Shown: positions 22,525 to 33,244, numbered from the stretch's first letter. The stretch: 36,367 nucleotides of DNA from Neoconidiobolus thromboides FSU 785 (GCA_025603075.1 MU626453.1:1-36367), one strand, 5' to 3'. Notes: generated by a model from the letters alone, not told the origin. Program-made: numbers and translations.

Positions 22525-23203
22525 ACTGCTATTTATTGGAAAAAGATGAAAGTCTCAATACCCTGAAATAAAATTCAATACTTGGTTAGCATGATATTTG
22601 GATGTTGATTTTTGTAATATAAAGCATTCTATTTATAATACTGAATCAAAAGTGACTGAAAAAAGATAGAAGCAATTAGTAAATCTTAGAGTTGTTATTT
22701 AATGTGGTAAATTATTCATCTAGAGTTGTTAGTTCTTTTAATTAAAAATAAAGGACAGAAGGTTTGGAAATAATAATGACTTAATAGCAAACATATGATA
22801 TCGTTAAACTTACAACATAAATTTTAAATTCGCCACTGGCTCTTTGATTGAATAAATTGGTCTAGAAAAAAGCAATTATATTATTAATACATACTGATTT
22901 TCCCGCATTTAATAATATTATTGGTCTTATAAGTTAATGTTTAAATATATCATGATATCAAAAGTTTCCCATACTTACGTTTAAATTTGTAGTTAAATGA
23001 AATCAGAAAGTAAATTGAAATAATCATATTTTAATATATCATTCAAGCTTCTATTTATATTTGAGTCAATAATATTAAACTTTCCGTTGTTTTTTATTAA
23101 CTAGTATTTGTAAATTATTATCGTATTATCAAACCATTATTTGAAAGCATGTACTTTAATATCTTATAAAGTAATATATATTAATAATAGCATTACTTCA
23201 GAG

Positions 23204-23212
23204 TATATATAG
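23204..23212 (+). promoter_or_regulatory. TATA-like string upstream of the DJ-1 pseudogene
   Basis: TATATATAG lies about 280 bp upstream of the recognisable DJ-1 homology. It may be the remains of the promoter of an upstream exon. Confidence 0.25.
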
Positions 23213-23487
23213 TAAATAGGACAAAACAAAGTTAAAAAAGTAAAATACATTTTATCTTAAAAAACAATTATTCACTTATTTCATTATGCTTAATTATAGT
23301 AAAATAATCCTGTATAATTTATTTAATAAATCAAAAAACTAATTCAGTAATAATATTTTAATAATATTTATATTTTAATTAAAAGTGATTAATGAAATGA
23401 TATATAAACATAGCTTATAAAAATAAGAATAAAAAAAATAAAAATTGAAGTACAAAAGTAAATAAAACAAGTTGTAATAAAACTTAA

Positions 23488-24162
23488 ATTAAGAAACTTT
23501 TAGATATCATCGATCTTTACTTTCCAAAACAAGAGAAATATAAAGTTGGTTTTATTATCTATGAGCACTTTACTATGTTGGATTTAGTAGGCCCAGCTGA
23601 AATTATAGGTGATCATCCAGATGTATTTGAGACTGTCACTATTGGTTTAGATGGCGATAGTTTGGTAAACTCATGGCATAATAGTTTGATTTATCATACA
23701 AAACTAAGTATCAAAGAAGCTAAGAAGCAACAGTTTGATCTAATAGTAACACCAGGAGGTGTAGAAGGAACTAATGCAATGATCGATAATAAAGAATTTA
23801 TTCAAGATTTCACTGAATTATATAACAACACCAAAGTAGTATTTACAGTTTGTACTGGTGCTTTAATTTTAGCCAAAACTGGATTATTAAATGGGTTTAA
23901 AGCAACTACTAATAAACAGGTGTTTTTCAAGAAAACTCCAGATTATCTTAAAGTAGATTGGGTCTATCATGCACGTTGAGTTCATCGTAAAAAGTATATT
24001 ACTTCAAGTGGTATTACTGCTGGTATGGATGCTGCACTTTATATTCTTACTTTAGTTAAAGGCAAAAAAGAAGCAGAAGAATTTGCTAATGTGTTGGAAT
24101 ATGTTGCTAATTTTGATCCAGATAAAGACCCTTTTGCTAAAAACTGCAATCAATCAAAATAA
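23488..24162 (+). pseudogene. DJ-1/PfpI-family pseudogene, one nonsense codon
   Basis: A paralogue of the gene at 213. The frame is homologous from 23494 (LLDIIDLYFPKQEKYKVGFIIY) to the TAA at 24160. It keeps LDLVGPAE, TPGGVEGT, the nucleophile elbow TVCTGA, AKTGL and ATTNK. A single TGA at 23977-23979 replaces the Trp codon of the conserved RARW motif (intact paralogue: KARW). Beyond it the frame stays open for 60 codons with clear homology (KKYITSSGITAGMD). No signal peptide or ATG precedes the homologous start: the first in-frame ATG (23575) lies inside the core, and TAA closes the frame at 23485. Either a 5' exon is unseen or the start is lost. TGA is the real stop of the RhoGEF gene here, so Trp recoding is unlikely. 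The decay looks recent. Confidence 0.8.
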
Positions 24163-24376
24163 AATAGTAAATGAAATATCTATCAAAAAATTAATTAAAA
24201 AGTTAAAATACACTTGAAAAAACTATTTACTTACATAGAATAATTGCATCTTTATTTAATCTTTTAAGCAAATTTTATTCGCTTTGAGTTGAATGTAGAT
24301 GTTACAAGCTTGAAATACTAAGTTATCTTGATGCATCAATACAGTAGAATTGATAACGTTATTTACTACTTCATAT

Positions 24377-24470
24377 GGGAATGTATTTCTGTGTTTAAGA
24401 ATTTTACTAATAATTTTTCCACTCAAATAGCGCTTAAAAGATGGAAAAGTAATGAAGCCAAAACCCCCCC
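24377..24470 (+). mobile_element. Foldback MITE, copy K
   Basis: A 94-bp copy beginning GGGAATGT and ending in a run of C, with ATAT on both sides. It lies about 215 bp after the end of the DJ-1 pseudogene. Confidence 0.75.
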
Positions 24471-24669
24471 ATATTTTAACAATCTCGCTCCATACTTTAT
24501 ATTGTAACCCTTATTTAAGTAATTCATTACCTTTTTGTTCCAATTAAATGGAATATTATTGTTATCTATTACCTAAAGCAATTTAAGCTATTAAATAAAA
24601 TATTAAATAAAATATACAAAACACAGTCTTTGACCTTTTTAATAAAATAAAATTTATATTCTTATTTAT

Positions 24670-25432
24670 TTTCTAAATCTTTTCGTTCTTTTCATAGTTT
24701 TATAGCTTCTTTGACAACCTCCTACTGGGCCAAGTTACTTGTGATAACAAATATTGTGTCCTTACAGTCAATCATTTTATCCTAAAACAAACATCAGATA
24801 ACAAATCAAGGTTTGTGTAATCTATAGTTACCTTTCAATTAGTGACTCTTCTTCTTCAAACAAGTGTAATAAAGTAGTTAAGTTTCACTATGAGCTTTTT
24901 CGATTTCACCCAAGATAATGATGGTATTCAAAACTAAAACAGATGCTAATAACAAACAATTGATAATTAAAACAGCCTTAACTATTCTTCAGTTTCTCAC
25001 AAAATAAACTCCTATTGTCATAACCAACATTAACCCAGGGGGGCTCCAATAAATCTAGAATTTTCGTGTTTACTTTGATATTCAGACATATCTACTCAAG
25101 TCCATATTCACCACCATGGATGTAATAAGTTAATTTTTTTGCCAATCTAGTTTTTTCTATTAAAATATCGGATATTTTAAAGTTGTTTTTTTATACTGTA
25201 CATATGATACACTATTCACGCCTAAAGGCACAAGAAATAAAAACACCAAGGATCTTTCTGGACCTTGCCATCCTTACTGTTGGTTAGTTAATTCAGTGCT
25301 TGTTATATTATACATTATATAAATACCATTTTGTTCTAATTGTAGCAGATCCAATCATATCAATTACCGCCTTTTGACCAATAATCTTACCTTTAATATA
25401 AGATTTAAAAGATTTTTCTAGTTTCAGCCAAT
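24670..25432 (-). pseudogene. ClpB/SKD3-like AAA+ ATPase pseudogene
   Basis: Reverse-strand translation in shifting frames gives the C-terminal AAA+ module of a ClpB/SKD3-type disaggregase, in order. GKIIGQKAVIDMIGSATIR lies near 25345-25410. GPERSLVFLFLVPLGV (25220-25262) has lost the Walker A GKT. DMSEYQSKHENSRFIGAPPG (25032-25090) is followed by VGYDN in another frame. GEIEKAH (near 24890-24911) replaces the Walker B DEIEKAH. An apparent intron with GT and AG ends follows. Then DCKDTIFVITSNLAQ (24728-24771) matches the sensor-1 segment and ends at stops. Several frameshifts and stops make it non-functional. The DCKD-IF--TSN wording is closer to animal-type CLPB (SKD3) than to Hsp104/Hsp78. 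A foldback element sits immediately beyond its 5' end. Confidence 0.78.
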
Positions 25433-25446
25433 GAATAGTCCTATAT

Positions 25447-25544
25447 ACCAAGATGTTTTTTTGATTCCATTACTTTTCCATCTTTTAAGCGCTATTTGAG
25501 TGGAAAAATTCTTAATAAATTCTTAAACAAAAAAATACATCCTC
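25447..25544 (-). mobile_element. Foldback MITE, copy L
   Basis: A reverse copy of about 98 bp ending ACATCCTC then ATAT. The left end has drifted to ACCAAGATGTTTTTTTG. It lies directly at the 5' end of the ClpB-like relic. Confidence 0.7.
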
Positions 25545-25757
25545 ATATCAATAATTTACTTTCGGAGTATACAGATTCCATTTTATAATAATAATATATA
25601 ATATGAAATAGAGATAAAATGAATTTCATTATCTATTTGTACTTTTTTAATTTTACTTTAACGTATTAAACTCTATAAAATTACTGAAGAAAGTTTAATA
25701 TAAAAAGCTTAATCTATTGGAAAAATGAAATTGAAGGTTTAATATAATAAAATAAGA

Positions 25758-25833
25758 AATAGTTTATCAACAATACTCAATGTTGATAAACTATTATCAA
25801 ATGTTGAGTCCTGGTCCTAAGTTTGACTCAACA
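25758..25833. repeat. Double hairpin cluster
   Basis: AATAGTTTATCAACA (25758-25772) pairs perfectly with 25781-25795 around an 8-nt loop. Immediately after, TGTTGAGTC (25802-25810) pairs with GACTCAACA (25825-25833) around 14 nt. The shared words TCAACA and TGTTGA link the two hairpins. No coding sequence overlaps them. Confidence 0.7.
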
Positions 25834-25921
25834 ATAGTCATTAAATTCAAAACATCGTTATTTACCTAACAGAAAACTTACATTAATATTTTGATTTTAA
25901 GTCATCTTTAAAAAATTAAAT

Positions 25922-26019
25922 GGGAGTATTTTTTTGGCTTCATTACTTTTTCCGTCTTTTAAGTACTATTTGAGTAGAAAGATTGTCAGTAAAATTCTTA
26001 AACACAAAAATACATCCCC
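25922..26019 (-). mobile_element. Foldback MITE, copy M
   Basis: A 98-bp reverse copy beginning GGGAGTAT and ending ACATCCCC, with AAAT on both sides. It starts 42 bp beyond the 3' end of the minus-strand tRNA-Gly. Confidence 0.75.
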
Positions 26020-26061
26020 AAATACTATTTAAAAAGTTTCAACTTCAATTCAAAATAGAAT

Positions 26062-26132
26062 TGCAATGTCCGGGAATCGAACCCGGGGCTGCCGCGTGGC
26101 AGGCGGCAATTTTACCACTAAACCAACATTGC
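26062..26132 (-). tRNA. tRNA-Gly(GCC), second copy
   Basis: Identical over all 71 nt to the tRNA at 1992-2062 but on the opposite strand, with the same GCC anticodon, complete arms and discriminator A. The flanks are unrelated, so the copies are either an old duplication homogenised by conversion or under strong constraint. Confidence 0.97.
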
Positions 26133-26805
26133 TTAATTTAAACATCAGAAATTATATTATAAAATTTGAAAACTTAACTAAAGACAGACTTACCATCGTG
26201 CTAGAAAGCGATGGTGATATAAATGAACAAATTCTTTAGCGGAGTTTTTACAAAAGACAATAAGAGGTACAAGTAGTTAAAACTAAATATATTTTTTAAA
26301 ATTATTTTAGATTGAGCGGTAGTCAGTTTTTGCTTTCAAGCTGTATCAATTCGAATGGATTTAAGAAAAGCTTAAAGTTAATTTTATTTAATCAAGCTTA
26401 AATGAGTTTGAGTTAAAAAGCCCAATAAAAACTAGATGTGTCTTATAGTTTAGTATATAATTGTTTTATATTAAAAACATGTGTATTGTATTGAATCAGC
26501 TTGATGTTTATATTTATATTTATATTTATATTAAGTGTATAACGCTTTTTTAAGTATTTATTTCAGTTCTAAACATTTTTAAACAAAATTCAAGCTTTAT
26601 TTTATTTATTAATCGAAATTAGCTTTAAACATGAACTCAATTTTGATTACTTTACCATTAAACTCCAGTGCTTAAAGTTAGAAAAATTAGCCAAACATTG
26701 AAAATTCAACTGATTGGTTTAAAAAAAAGGAGTATGTAAAGCAAGCGTAAGTGGCACAAGTGAAAAAAAAGAGAACTATTTTTTTTAATTATAAAAAAAG
26801 CAAAG

Positions 26806-28727
26806 ATGAGTACCATTGATCAATGTTGTATTTACCTCAATATATTAGAACAATGTGAAATGATTCGCATTATTGATAGTGAAAAAGTACATGAAAACCA
26901 TTCTTCTTATATCGTTTATATCATTCAATTTTTAGTAAGTTTTACAATTGATTTTTTAGCTATTGGGTAGATTTAACTATATTGATAGGATCGTCAAGTT
27001 CGTAGAAGATACTCTGAGTTCGAATCTTTTCAGTTACATTTATCCAAGTTACATCCCGAGATTTTAATTCCTCCGATCCCTAATAAGCACACTTTAGGTA
27101 ATCAATGTGTTTAATTAGTTTATTAGGTATTAACAAAATAACTCAGCCCAATATGCTACCAAACAAAATCGAGCTAAAGATGATGTGATGATGATTGAAA
27201 AGCGTAAACGTATGTTACAAAGCTTTTTAAATCGATTACTCAGCCATCCTTTTTTGGTGAAAGAACACTTGTTTCATCGATTTTTAGATAAAGACTCTAA
27301 CTGGGTAAGATAACTATTTTTTTACATACAAAAGCTCAAAAACTAGAATGAAACTTATATTAATGCAACAATTATATAGAATGAAGTAGTTAATACACCA
27401 ATAATACCACATTCCAATCGAAGTTCAATAAACATTCAGGTAAATGGGGAGACTATTGAGAATACCAATAACATCAATAATACTAAAATAGCAAGTGTTA
27501 AATCTAATGGAGAATCCCATTTTTCAAATGCGGAGAATTTTACTTTACAAGTACAAAGCGTTTTAACTAATCAATTATTTAAAGCTGAAAAAGGATTAAA
27601 TAGAAAACTTAGTGGTAAATTAGTTATTGATAATTATAAACAATTTATTGATGATTTTAATTAGAATGCTCCAAAGAGTTATCAGAGTTGGGGGCTTTAT
27701 ATAATGGATTTAGTTTAACAGAAAATGAAAAGATAGGCCAAGCTTTAGAAAAAGTGGGTCAAGCAGTGGATATAAGTTATATGTCTATGGTAGAATTATT
27801 TCAATTAATGGATATTAAAGTATCAGAACCATTAGAAGAATATATTAAATATAGTGAAACATGCCATAAAGTATTAAAGTACAGACAAAGTAAACAGAAA
27901 GAGTTGGAGAAATTAACACAAATATTAAGTAAAAAGAAGCAATTAATCCGACAATTACAAGATGGTGAATTAGAAAGTAAACGTTTAGAAGCAGCTTTAC
28001 AAAGGGAAATTGAAGCTAGAGATCCTTACTCAGATGATGACTCAATTTATAATGAAGATGAGCTAAAAAATCATCCTAATTTGCCAATTAAAAATAGGTC
28101 TAGATCAAATTCTTATCTTTCAAATCATTCACTTAATATTAATAATATTAATAATAATTCCAATAATCATAACATTAATCCAGTTATTCCTGAAAATAGT
28201 GTAGTTGATAATAATACTGATGAAACTAATAATAATAGTAATCGTAATAGTGGTATAATAGACGAGAATACAACTAAAGCTCCTAGTGCAAATGGAGGAG
28301 CTAATATATTAAATTTATTAAGTTATACATTCCATGGGCTAATTGATGTAGATCCAGAAGCTAGTAGAAGAAATAGTATAAGTAAAAATAAAGAGCAAAT
28401 ATTAGTATTAGAAGAACAAATTAACAAAAACACAATGGAATTAGCAGAACTTGATAATAATTTACAAAATGATCTTAACCGATTTCAATATCAAAAAATG
28501 GTGGATTTCCATACTGTAATGTTAGATTTAGCTAACATTCATGTAAATTGGTGTAAGGATGTAAGTTATTATATTAATAAATATATGTACTATTGAATAT
28601 TAAATATTAATTTAAATTATTATTATTATAGAATTTAGATGCATGGCAAGAAGCTCATGATAAAGCAATAGAAATCCCAGGGAATAGGAAAGTTATTATG
28701 TATAATTGTATTGAACCAAAGGAATAA
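26806..28727 (+). CDS. PX-BAR sorting nexin, Snx41/Atg20-like
   Basis: Six exons: 26806-26934, 26989-27097, 27147-27304, 27380-27614, 27665-28560 and 28632-28727. Introns are 49-75 nt, all GT-AG, giving 540 aa. The PX domain spans about 10-120: MIRIID, YIVYII, RRRYSEFESF (48-57), the proline loop IPPIPNKH (70-77) and EKRKRMLQSFLNRLLSHPFL. It should bind phosphatidylinositol 3-phosphate on endosomes. HRFLDKDSNW NEV matches the linker seen in Atg20/Snx41. The BAR part begins near 180 with ELGALYNGFSL and KVGQAVDISYMS. It is split by an Asn-rich insert (about 365-410) and resumes to the C-terminus. Family members pair with Snx4 for endosome-to-Golgi recycling and selective autophagy. The fourth intron is needed: without it a TAG and a frame change break the protein. 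The N-terminus is short compared with yeast homologues. Confidence 0.9.
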
Positions 28728-29316
28728 GCTATTATTTTTTAATTATTCTATCCAATGTTATTATTTTTAATTACTAAATTTATGTTTTAACATGATTTTC
28801 TTTTAAATTTTGATTTTTTTACTGTTATTATATTCAAGCGGCAATATATCGATATTTGAAATATATATTTGGTTTAAAATTTTATTTAAAATTTTATTGA
28901 TCATAGTTTTTATTAAGCCAAAGAATTAAAATTGATTTACGAAATATTAGTAAACAAATGACTTTATTTTAATATCATTTAGTTTATTAAAGTATTTTTA
29001 AACCCTTTCTGGTTAAGAAATACTTATTATGTATAGTCTGCTTAGCTTAATTACCTATAAGTATAAGATTCATATATTCAGTGCAATATTTCAGAAACAA
29101 GTTCCTATGAAATGAATTAGAATCAAAATTAATTTTAAACATATTTTTATTAAACAAATAAATTAGAAATTTAATAAAAGGACTTAAACCTTGATAATAT
29201 AACTATAATATATATTAATAACTAAAATAGAATATTAAATAAATTCAAAGATAAGTATCTAGAAGTTAAACTATATTTGTAATATATATTCAAATAATAG
29301 AGTTAAAATATTATAG
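28728..29316. other. Spacer between convergent genes
   Basis: About 590 bp of AT-rich sequence between the sorting-nexin stop and the stop of the minus-strand coiled-coil gene. I see nothing in it. Confidence 0.6.
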
Positions 29317-30784
29317 TTACTCCGATGCTAAATCATCTAATTGAATATCAAGGTTTGGAATTCGATTGGAAGCCACTCTTAATACTTGCATTCTCATTCT
29401 ATCAAAATGATCTTGATTAAGAATTATGCTTTTTAAAGTATCCAAACAATTTTTAGGTGATATTTCATGACGATTGAATTTTTCTATAACTATAAATAAA
29501 AGTTAATAAATTAATATTACTAATATCAATATTATTAAAATAATTTCTTAATGTTTATTATTATTATCCTTACCATCTTTAAATATATTGAATTCTGGAG
29601 TATCTAATGTAGCAACAATTTCACCATAAACTTCTTCCATAGTAGTACTAAATTCTATATCTTTAGTATCTTCCCCTCCTTCAGTTTCTAAATCATTAGT
29701 ATTTGTATACGTTTTTTTAAAAAATATTGAACTAGGATCTAATAAATTAATTAAATACTTTTATATTTTGATTCTTTCTTTTGTATCTACCTGGATTAAA
29801 TTCACTCTCATCCATATTTAAAGACGGTGAAGTAGGCTAAATATACTTTTAAATCTAGATTTTAATAAAATAGAAATAAAATTTACGTTTTTAGCTACTC
29901 TCGTAGCCGAATTTGAATTAGATATCATATCAATATCAAATTTATTGTTGATTTTGTGATTGTATTTGTTCTAATTGAAAAATACAATTATAAATTAATT
30001 AAAAATATTAGAAATATTAAAAACAATATAGCTTACTGTACTATTATATTGATGTTTAGAAGAAGTTGGTGAAAACAAATTTCTTTTTGGTATAATTTTT
30101 TCTTCTTCAATAGCTAAACTTTGTTCAATAAACTCTTCATTAATAGGTATTGGTCCAGTGCCACTTAAATTAATAAGTTTCTATAAATTTATATGAATTT
30201 TGTTCACTTTTAAATATTTCGATTTAATCTTATATCCTATAATTACCTTCTTAAAACGATCCAATTCAGCAGTCTAATAAAATAAAGGTAATATTATCAG
30301 TTGAATTTAGCATAACAAACAATAATAAACTTACATATCTTCTTAGCTGATTATATTTTTCAACCAATTGTTTTTGATCCCTTAAAACATCGTTATGTTT
30401 AAATTCTAAATCTTGATATTTTTTATCTTTTAAATTAATATTTAATTGTAATTTTTCAACACTATTCTCTAATTCGGCTATTTTTCTTTCTTGATTAACG
30501 GAATATATTTTCATCCTTTGAATCACCCCTTCCATTTCATGTACTTTTTCCTTATAACTTTCTTGAATCGTTTTTAGTGCATTGTTGATCTAAATTATTA
30601 TTAAAAAATTCTTTGATACTGAGGTTAAGCTGAAATTTACCTTTCTATCATGATGACTATCACTATTATAAGCAAGTATATTGCTACTAGCTCTACTACC
30701 ATTCACTTCATTTCCTCGAACTTCACTGTTATCACTTCTTCTCCTTAAACTATCTTTTACTTGGGGTAGCCTTGATACCGACAT
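29317..30784 (-). CDS. Coiled-coil protein of unknown function
   Basis: Eight exons on the minus strand: 30784-30641, 30589-30335, 30273-30247 (27 nt), 30180-30037, 29970-29887, 29836-29791, 29738-29574 and 29489-29317. All introns are GT-AG (50-84 nt) and frame-consistent, giving 345 aa. Residues 1-48 are polar with Arg/Ser. Residues 49 to about 145 form a long coiled coil (EKVHEMEGVIQRMK, IAELENSVEKLQLNI, LVEKYNQLRRY). A polar middle follows. The C-terminal 100 residues are acidic then helical (VIEKFNRHEISPKNCLDTLK, RMRMQVLRVASNRIPNLD). I do not recognise the family. The overall plan recalls scaffold or vesicle-tether proteins, but nothing specific supports a role. The long run of consistent short exons makes a real, intact gene very likely. 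Confidence 0.8.
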
Positions 30785-30994
30785 TGGAGATTTTATTAAA
30801 ACAATTTAATTCCTTAATTTAATCCTTGATTTTGCTTATTGGTTCTTGAGTTTCTCCCTTATATTTCTTAGATGCAAAAATAGTTGCTTAATTTGGTTTT
30901 AGTTCTTTGCATTGGAATTTAGTTAATAAGCTCAATATTTGAATTTTATAAGGTTTTAATTTAATTCGTTAAAGGGAAAATTAAAATCGCTCAA

Positions 30995-31067
30995 GCTCCG
31001 TTAGCTCAGTTGGCAGAGCGTGGTGCTAATAACGCTAAGGTCATAGGTTCAAGCCCTATACGGAGCA
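30995..31067 (+). tRNA. tRNA-Ile(AAT)
   Basis: A complete 73-nt tRNA. The acceptor stem GCTCCGT pairs with ACGGAGC, with discriminator A. The D-arm holds TAGCTCAGTTGGCAGAGC. The anticodon arm TGGTG-CTAATAA-CGCTA gives anticodon AAT (read as IAU). The T-arm is TATAG-GTTCAAGC-CCTATA. There is no intron. A T6 run about 8 nt downstream is a likely polymerase III terminator. It lies 211 bp from the 5' end of the coiled-coil gene, on the opposite strand. Confidence 0.97.
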
Positions 31068-31673
31068 ATTACCATTTTTTATGGCAAGGTTTTTTTTGTC
31101 TTTTAGTTTAACTAATGATTAAATTTTGACTTAAAAGGTGAACAAAATACTGAAATATATATTATCAGTTTAATTATATTGAATTTATAAGTTTGAAAAT
31201 TATTAAAAACCTATTTAAATATAAAAACATTTTAAAAAAATGTACAGCTATTTGGTTTGAAGTAAATGAGATTTTTGAAAGTTGCTTAATTAAGATTTAA
31301 ATCAATTCAAATGTTCTAATAATAGGTTACTATAAATAATTTAGGTTAGAAATAAAAAAACTTGATAAAGTAATATTTTTTATATTTTCTTGTTTATTAA
31401 TGCTAAAATTTAATTTTATAAAATTTTGATATTGTAAATCTAGATTTTTTAATTTTTTTCAAACTTTTTTTTAAAATTATATATTAGTATTATTAAAAAT
31501 ATAACATGTTTTTTTGTTTTTATTTGCATTTGATCATTTTGATTTATTCATTGACTTATTACTTTATTTTCAATTTTGAAAGTGCTGCAATATAATTTAT
31601 ATTAATCTCAGTAGCTTTAAAAACTAGAATTACCTTTTTACTTTTTATTTGTAATTATGAGAATTTATTATAT

Positions 31674-31771
31674 TGAGATGTTTTTTTTGATTTCATCACT
31701 TTTTCCATTTTTTAAGCACTGTTAAGCAGAAAGATTGTTAGTAGAATTTTTAAACAAAAGAACATGTTCAC
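31674..31771 (-). mobile_element. Foldback MITE, copy N
   Basis: A 98-bp reverse copy with drifted ends (TGAGATGT and ACATGTTCAC), flanked by TAT and ATAT. The middle keeps TTTTTAAGCACTGTTAAG. Confidence 0.65.
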
Positions 31772-31948
31772 ATATATTTGTTAAAATAAAACTTGTTTAT
31801 AAAAGTTTACTTATAAAAAACTGGTTGCTTCATTTTATTTTATTTTACTTTATCTTATCTATATAAAATTAATATTCACTAATATTTTTATTATTTTAAA
31901 ACTTTACTAGTTATTTTATAAATAGTGTTCATTTAGTTTTTGGTTTAG

Positions 31949-31949
<1 letters not shown>

Positions 31950-32036
<87 letters not shown>
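31950..32036. repeat. ATT trinucleotide microsatellite
   Basis: About 29 uninterrupted TTA/ATT units. It is the longest pure microsatellite in the window. Confidence 0.95.
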
Positions 32037-32037
<1 letters not shown>

Positions 32038-33149
32038 TAATTTTTTCTTATGCTTATTTAATTTATTTTTAATTTTTTTGAAGCTAGTATCATTTTTATT
32101 AATAATATATTTGTAAATATACCCCCTTATAATTTCTTATTGCTGCTCTCATATTTTAAGTCTTTGTAGTTTAAGTTTTATTTTTCCTAATATTAGTAGC
32201 TTTTTAAAATTTACTAAATAACTCATTATGTTTCTTAAATTTTCTATAAATTTAATAAACCTTTTTTAAAAACTGGAATTAAATTGATAAAATTTTTACT
32301 TGTTAGTTTACTAATTACACTAGATTTAAAAATAAATTAAGCATTTGGCTTTTTAATTTTGTTTTTAGTTAATTTATTTAAAAATATTTTTTAAGTAATC
32401 TTGAATAGTTTTTTATTCTCAATACTTCTATTATTAACTATGCTTTTTTTTTCACCTACTTTTTTTTCTTGTTACATATTATTAAACTGACAAATTACCA
32501 TTATTAAATACATTTAAAAAAAGCATTGCTATTAATTGCTTTTAAAAAAATGCTGCATTCAAATGCTTTTGTTGATTTTTTTCTAGCCAAAATACAAACA
32601 TAACACTATTAAAATTTACTTAAAAAGAAGGGCTAATATACAACTCCGGAATAAGCTGGTTTTGTTATTTATTAAGCATATGAATACTTGAAAATTATTG
32701 AATAGTAATCAATTATTATTATTAATATTTGTTTTTTGTCTTTTCTTTTAGCAACTTAATGAGGCCACTTTTGATACATATTTTATATTTAATAAAGTTA
32801 GTTATATACATTTCAACATCATTTTAATACTTGAACTACCACAATAACCATCAAACTGGTCAAACGATTGATTTATAATTTACGTTTTTGATTATGTGTT
32901 CTAATAAGATATTCTCTACAGGTTGAATAAATGTGATTCACTGTTCCAGGTTGATGCTAATATATCACAGTTAAAATATAAAGAAATAATTATATACTGC
33001 TTATGGTTAAAAGGTTTAAGATACAGTTGCTTTATCTAATTAACTTGACAAGAGTATGAAACCCTTGAAATAAAGGTAATCTATATATTTCAGCCTAGTT
33101 CGTAAATAAACAGGGTTATGATATCTTACGTTTTTAATAAAAATAATAT

Positions 33150-33244
33150 CTAGGCATGCCTTTTTTCAAAATTTTATTAAAAATTTTTCCACTCAAATAG
33201 CGCTTAAAAAATGGAAAAGTAATGGAATCAAAAAAAACATCACC
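33150..33244 (+). mobile_element. Foldback MITE, copy O
   Basis: A 95-bp copy. The left end is eroded (CTAGGCATGC), but TTTTTCCACTCAAATAGCGC and ACATCACC are kept. ATAT lies on both sides. Confidence 0.7.

Larger units (their letters stand above)
21729..23487. other. Intergenic region with one doubtful small ORF
   Basis: AT-rich spacer of about 1.75 kb. Apart from the weak ORF at 22306 and a TATA-like string at 23204, I see nothing definable. No foldback element was found here. Confidence 0.55.
24163..26805. other. Region of relics, hairpins and foldback elements
   Basis: Contains three foldback elements, the ClpB-like relic, a hairpin cluster near 25758-25833 and tRNA-Gly, all listed separately. 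A further 7-bp hairpin (ACCATCG/CGATGGT, about 26193-26215) lies near the 5' side of the minus-strand tRNA. The stretch from about 26220 to 26805 shows no gene; its only feature is a short TATATT tandem tract near 26510. Confidence 0.55.

Noticed and set aside
23977-23979. Possible reassignment of TGA to tryptophan
   Set aside because: TGA ends the RhoGEF reading frame exactly after a complete SH3 domain, and the other intact genes keep TGG for conserved tryptophans.
213-26132. A segmental duplication linking DJ-1 and tRNA-Gly at both ends of the window
   Set aside because: The order DJ-1, foldback element, tRNA-Gly recurs, but the tRNA orientation differs and the sequences between do not align. 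Independent duplication or insertion is simpler.
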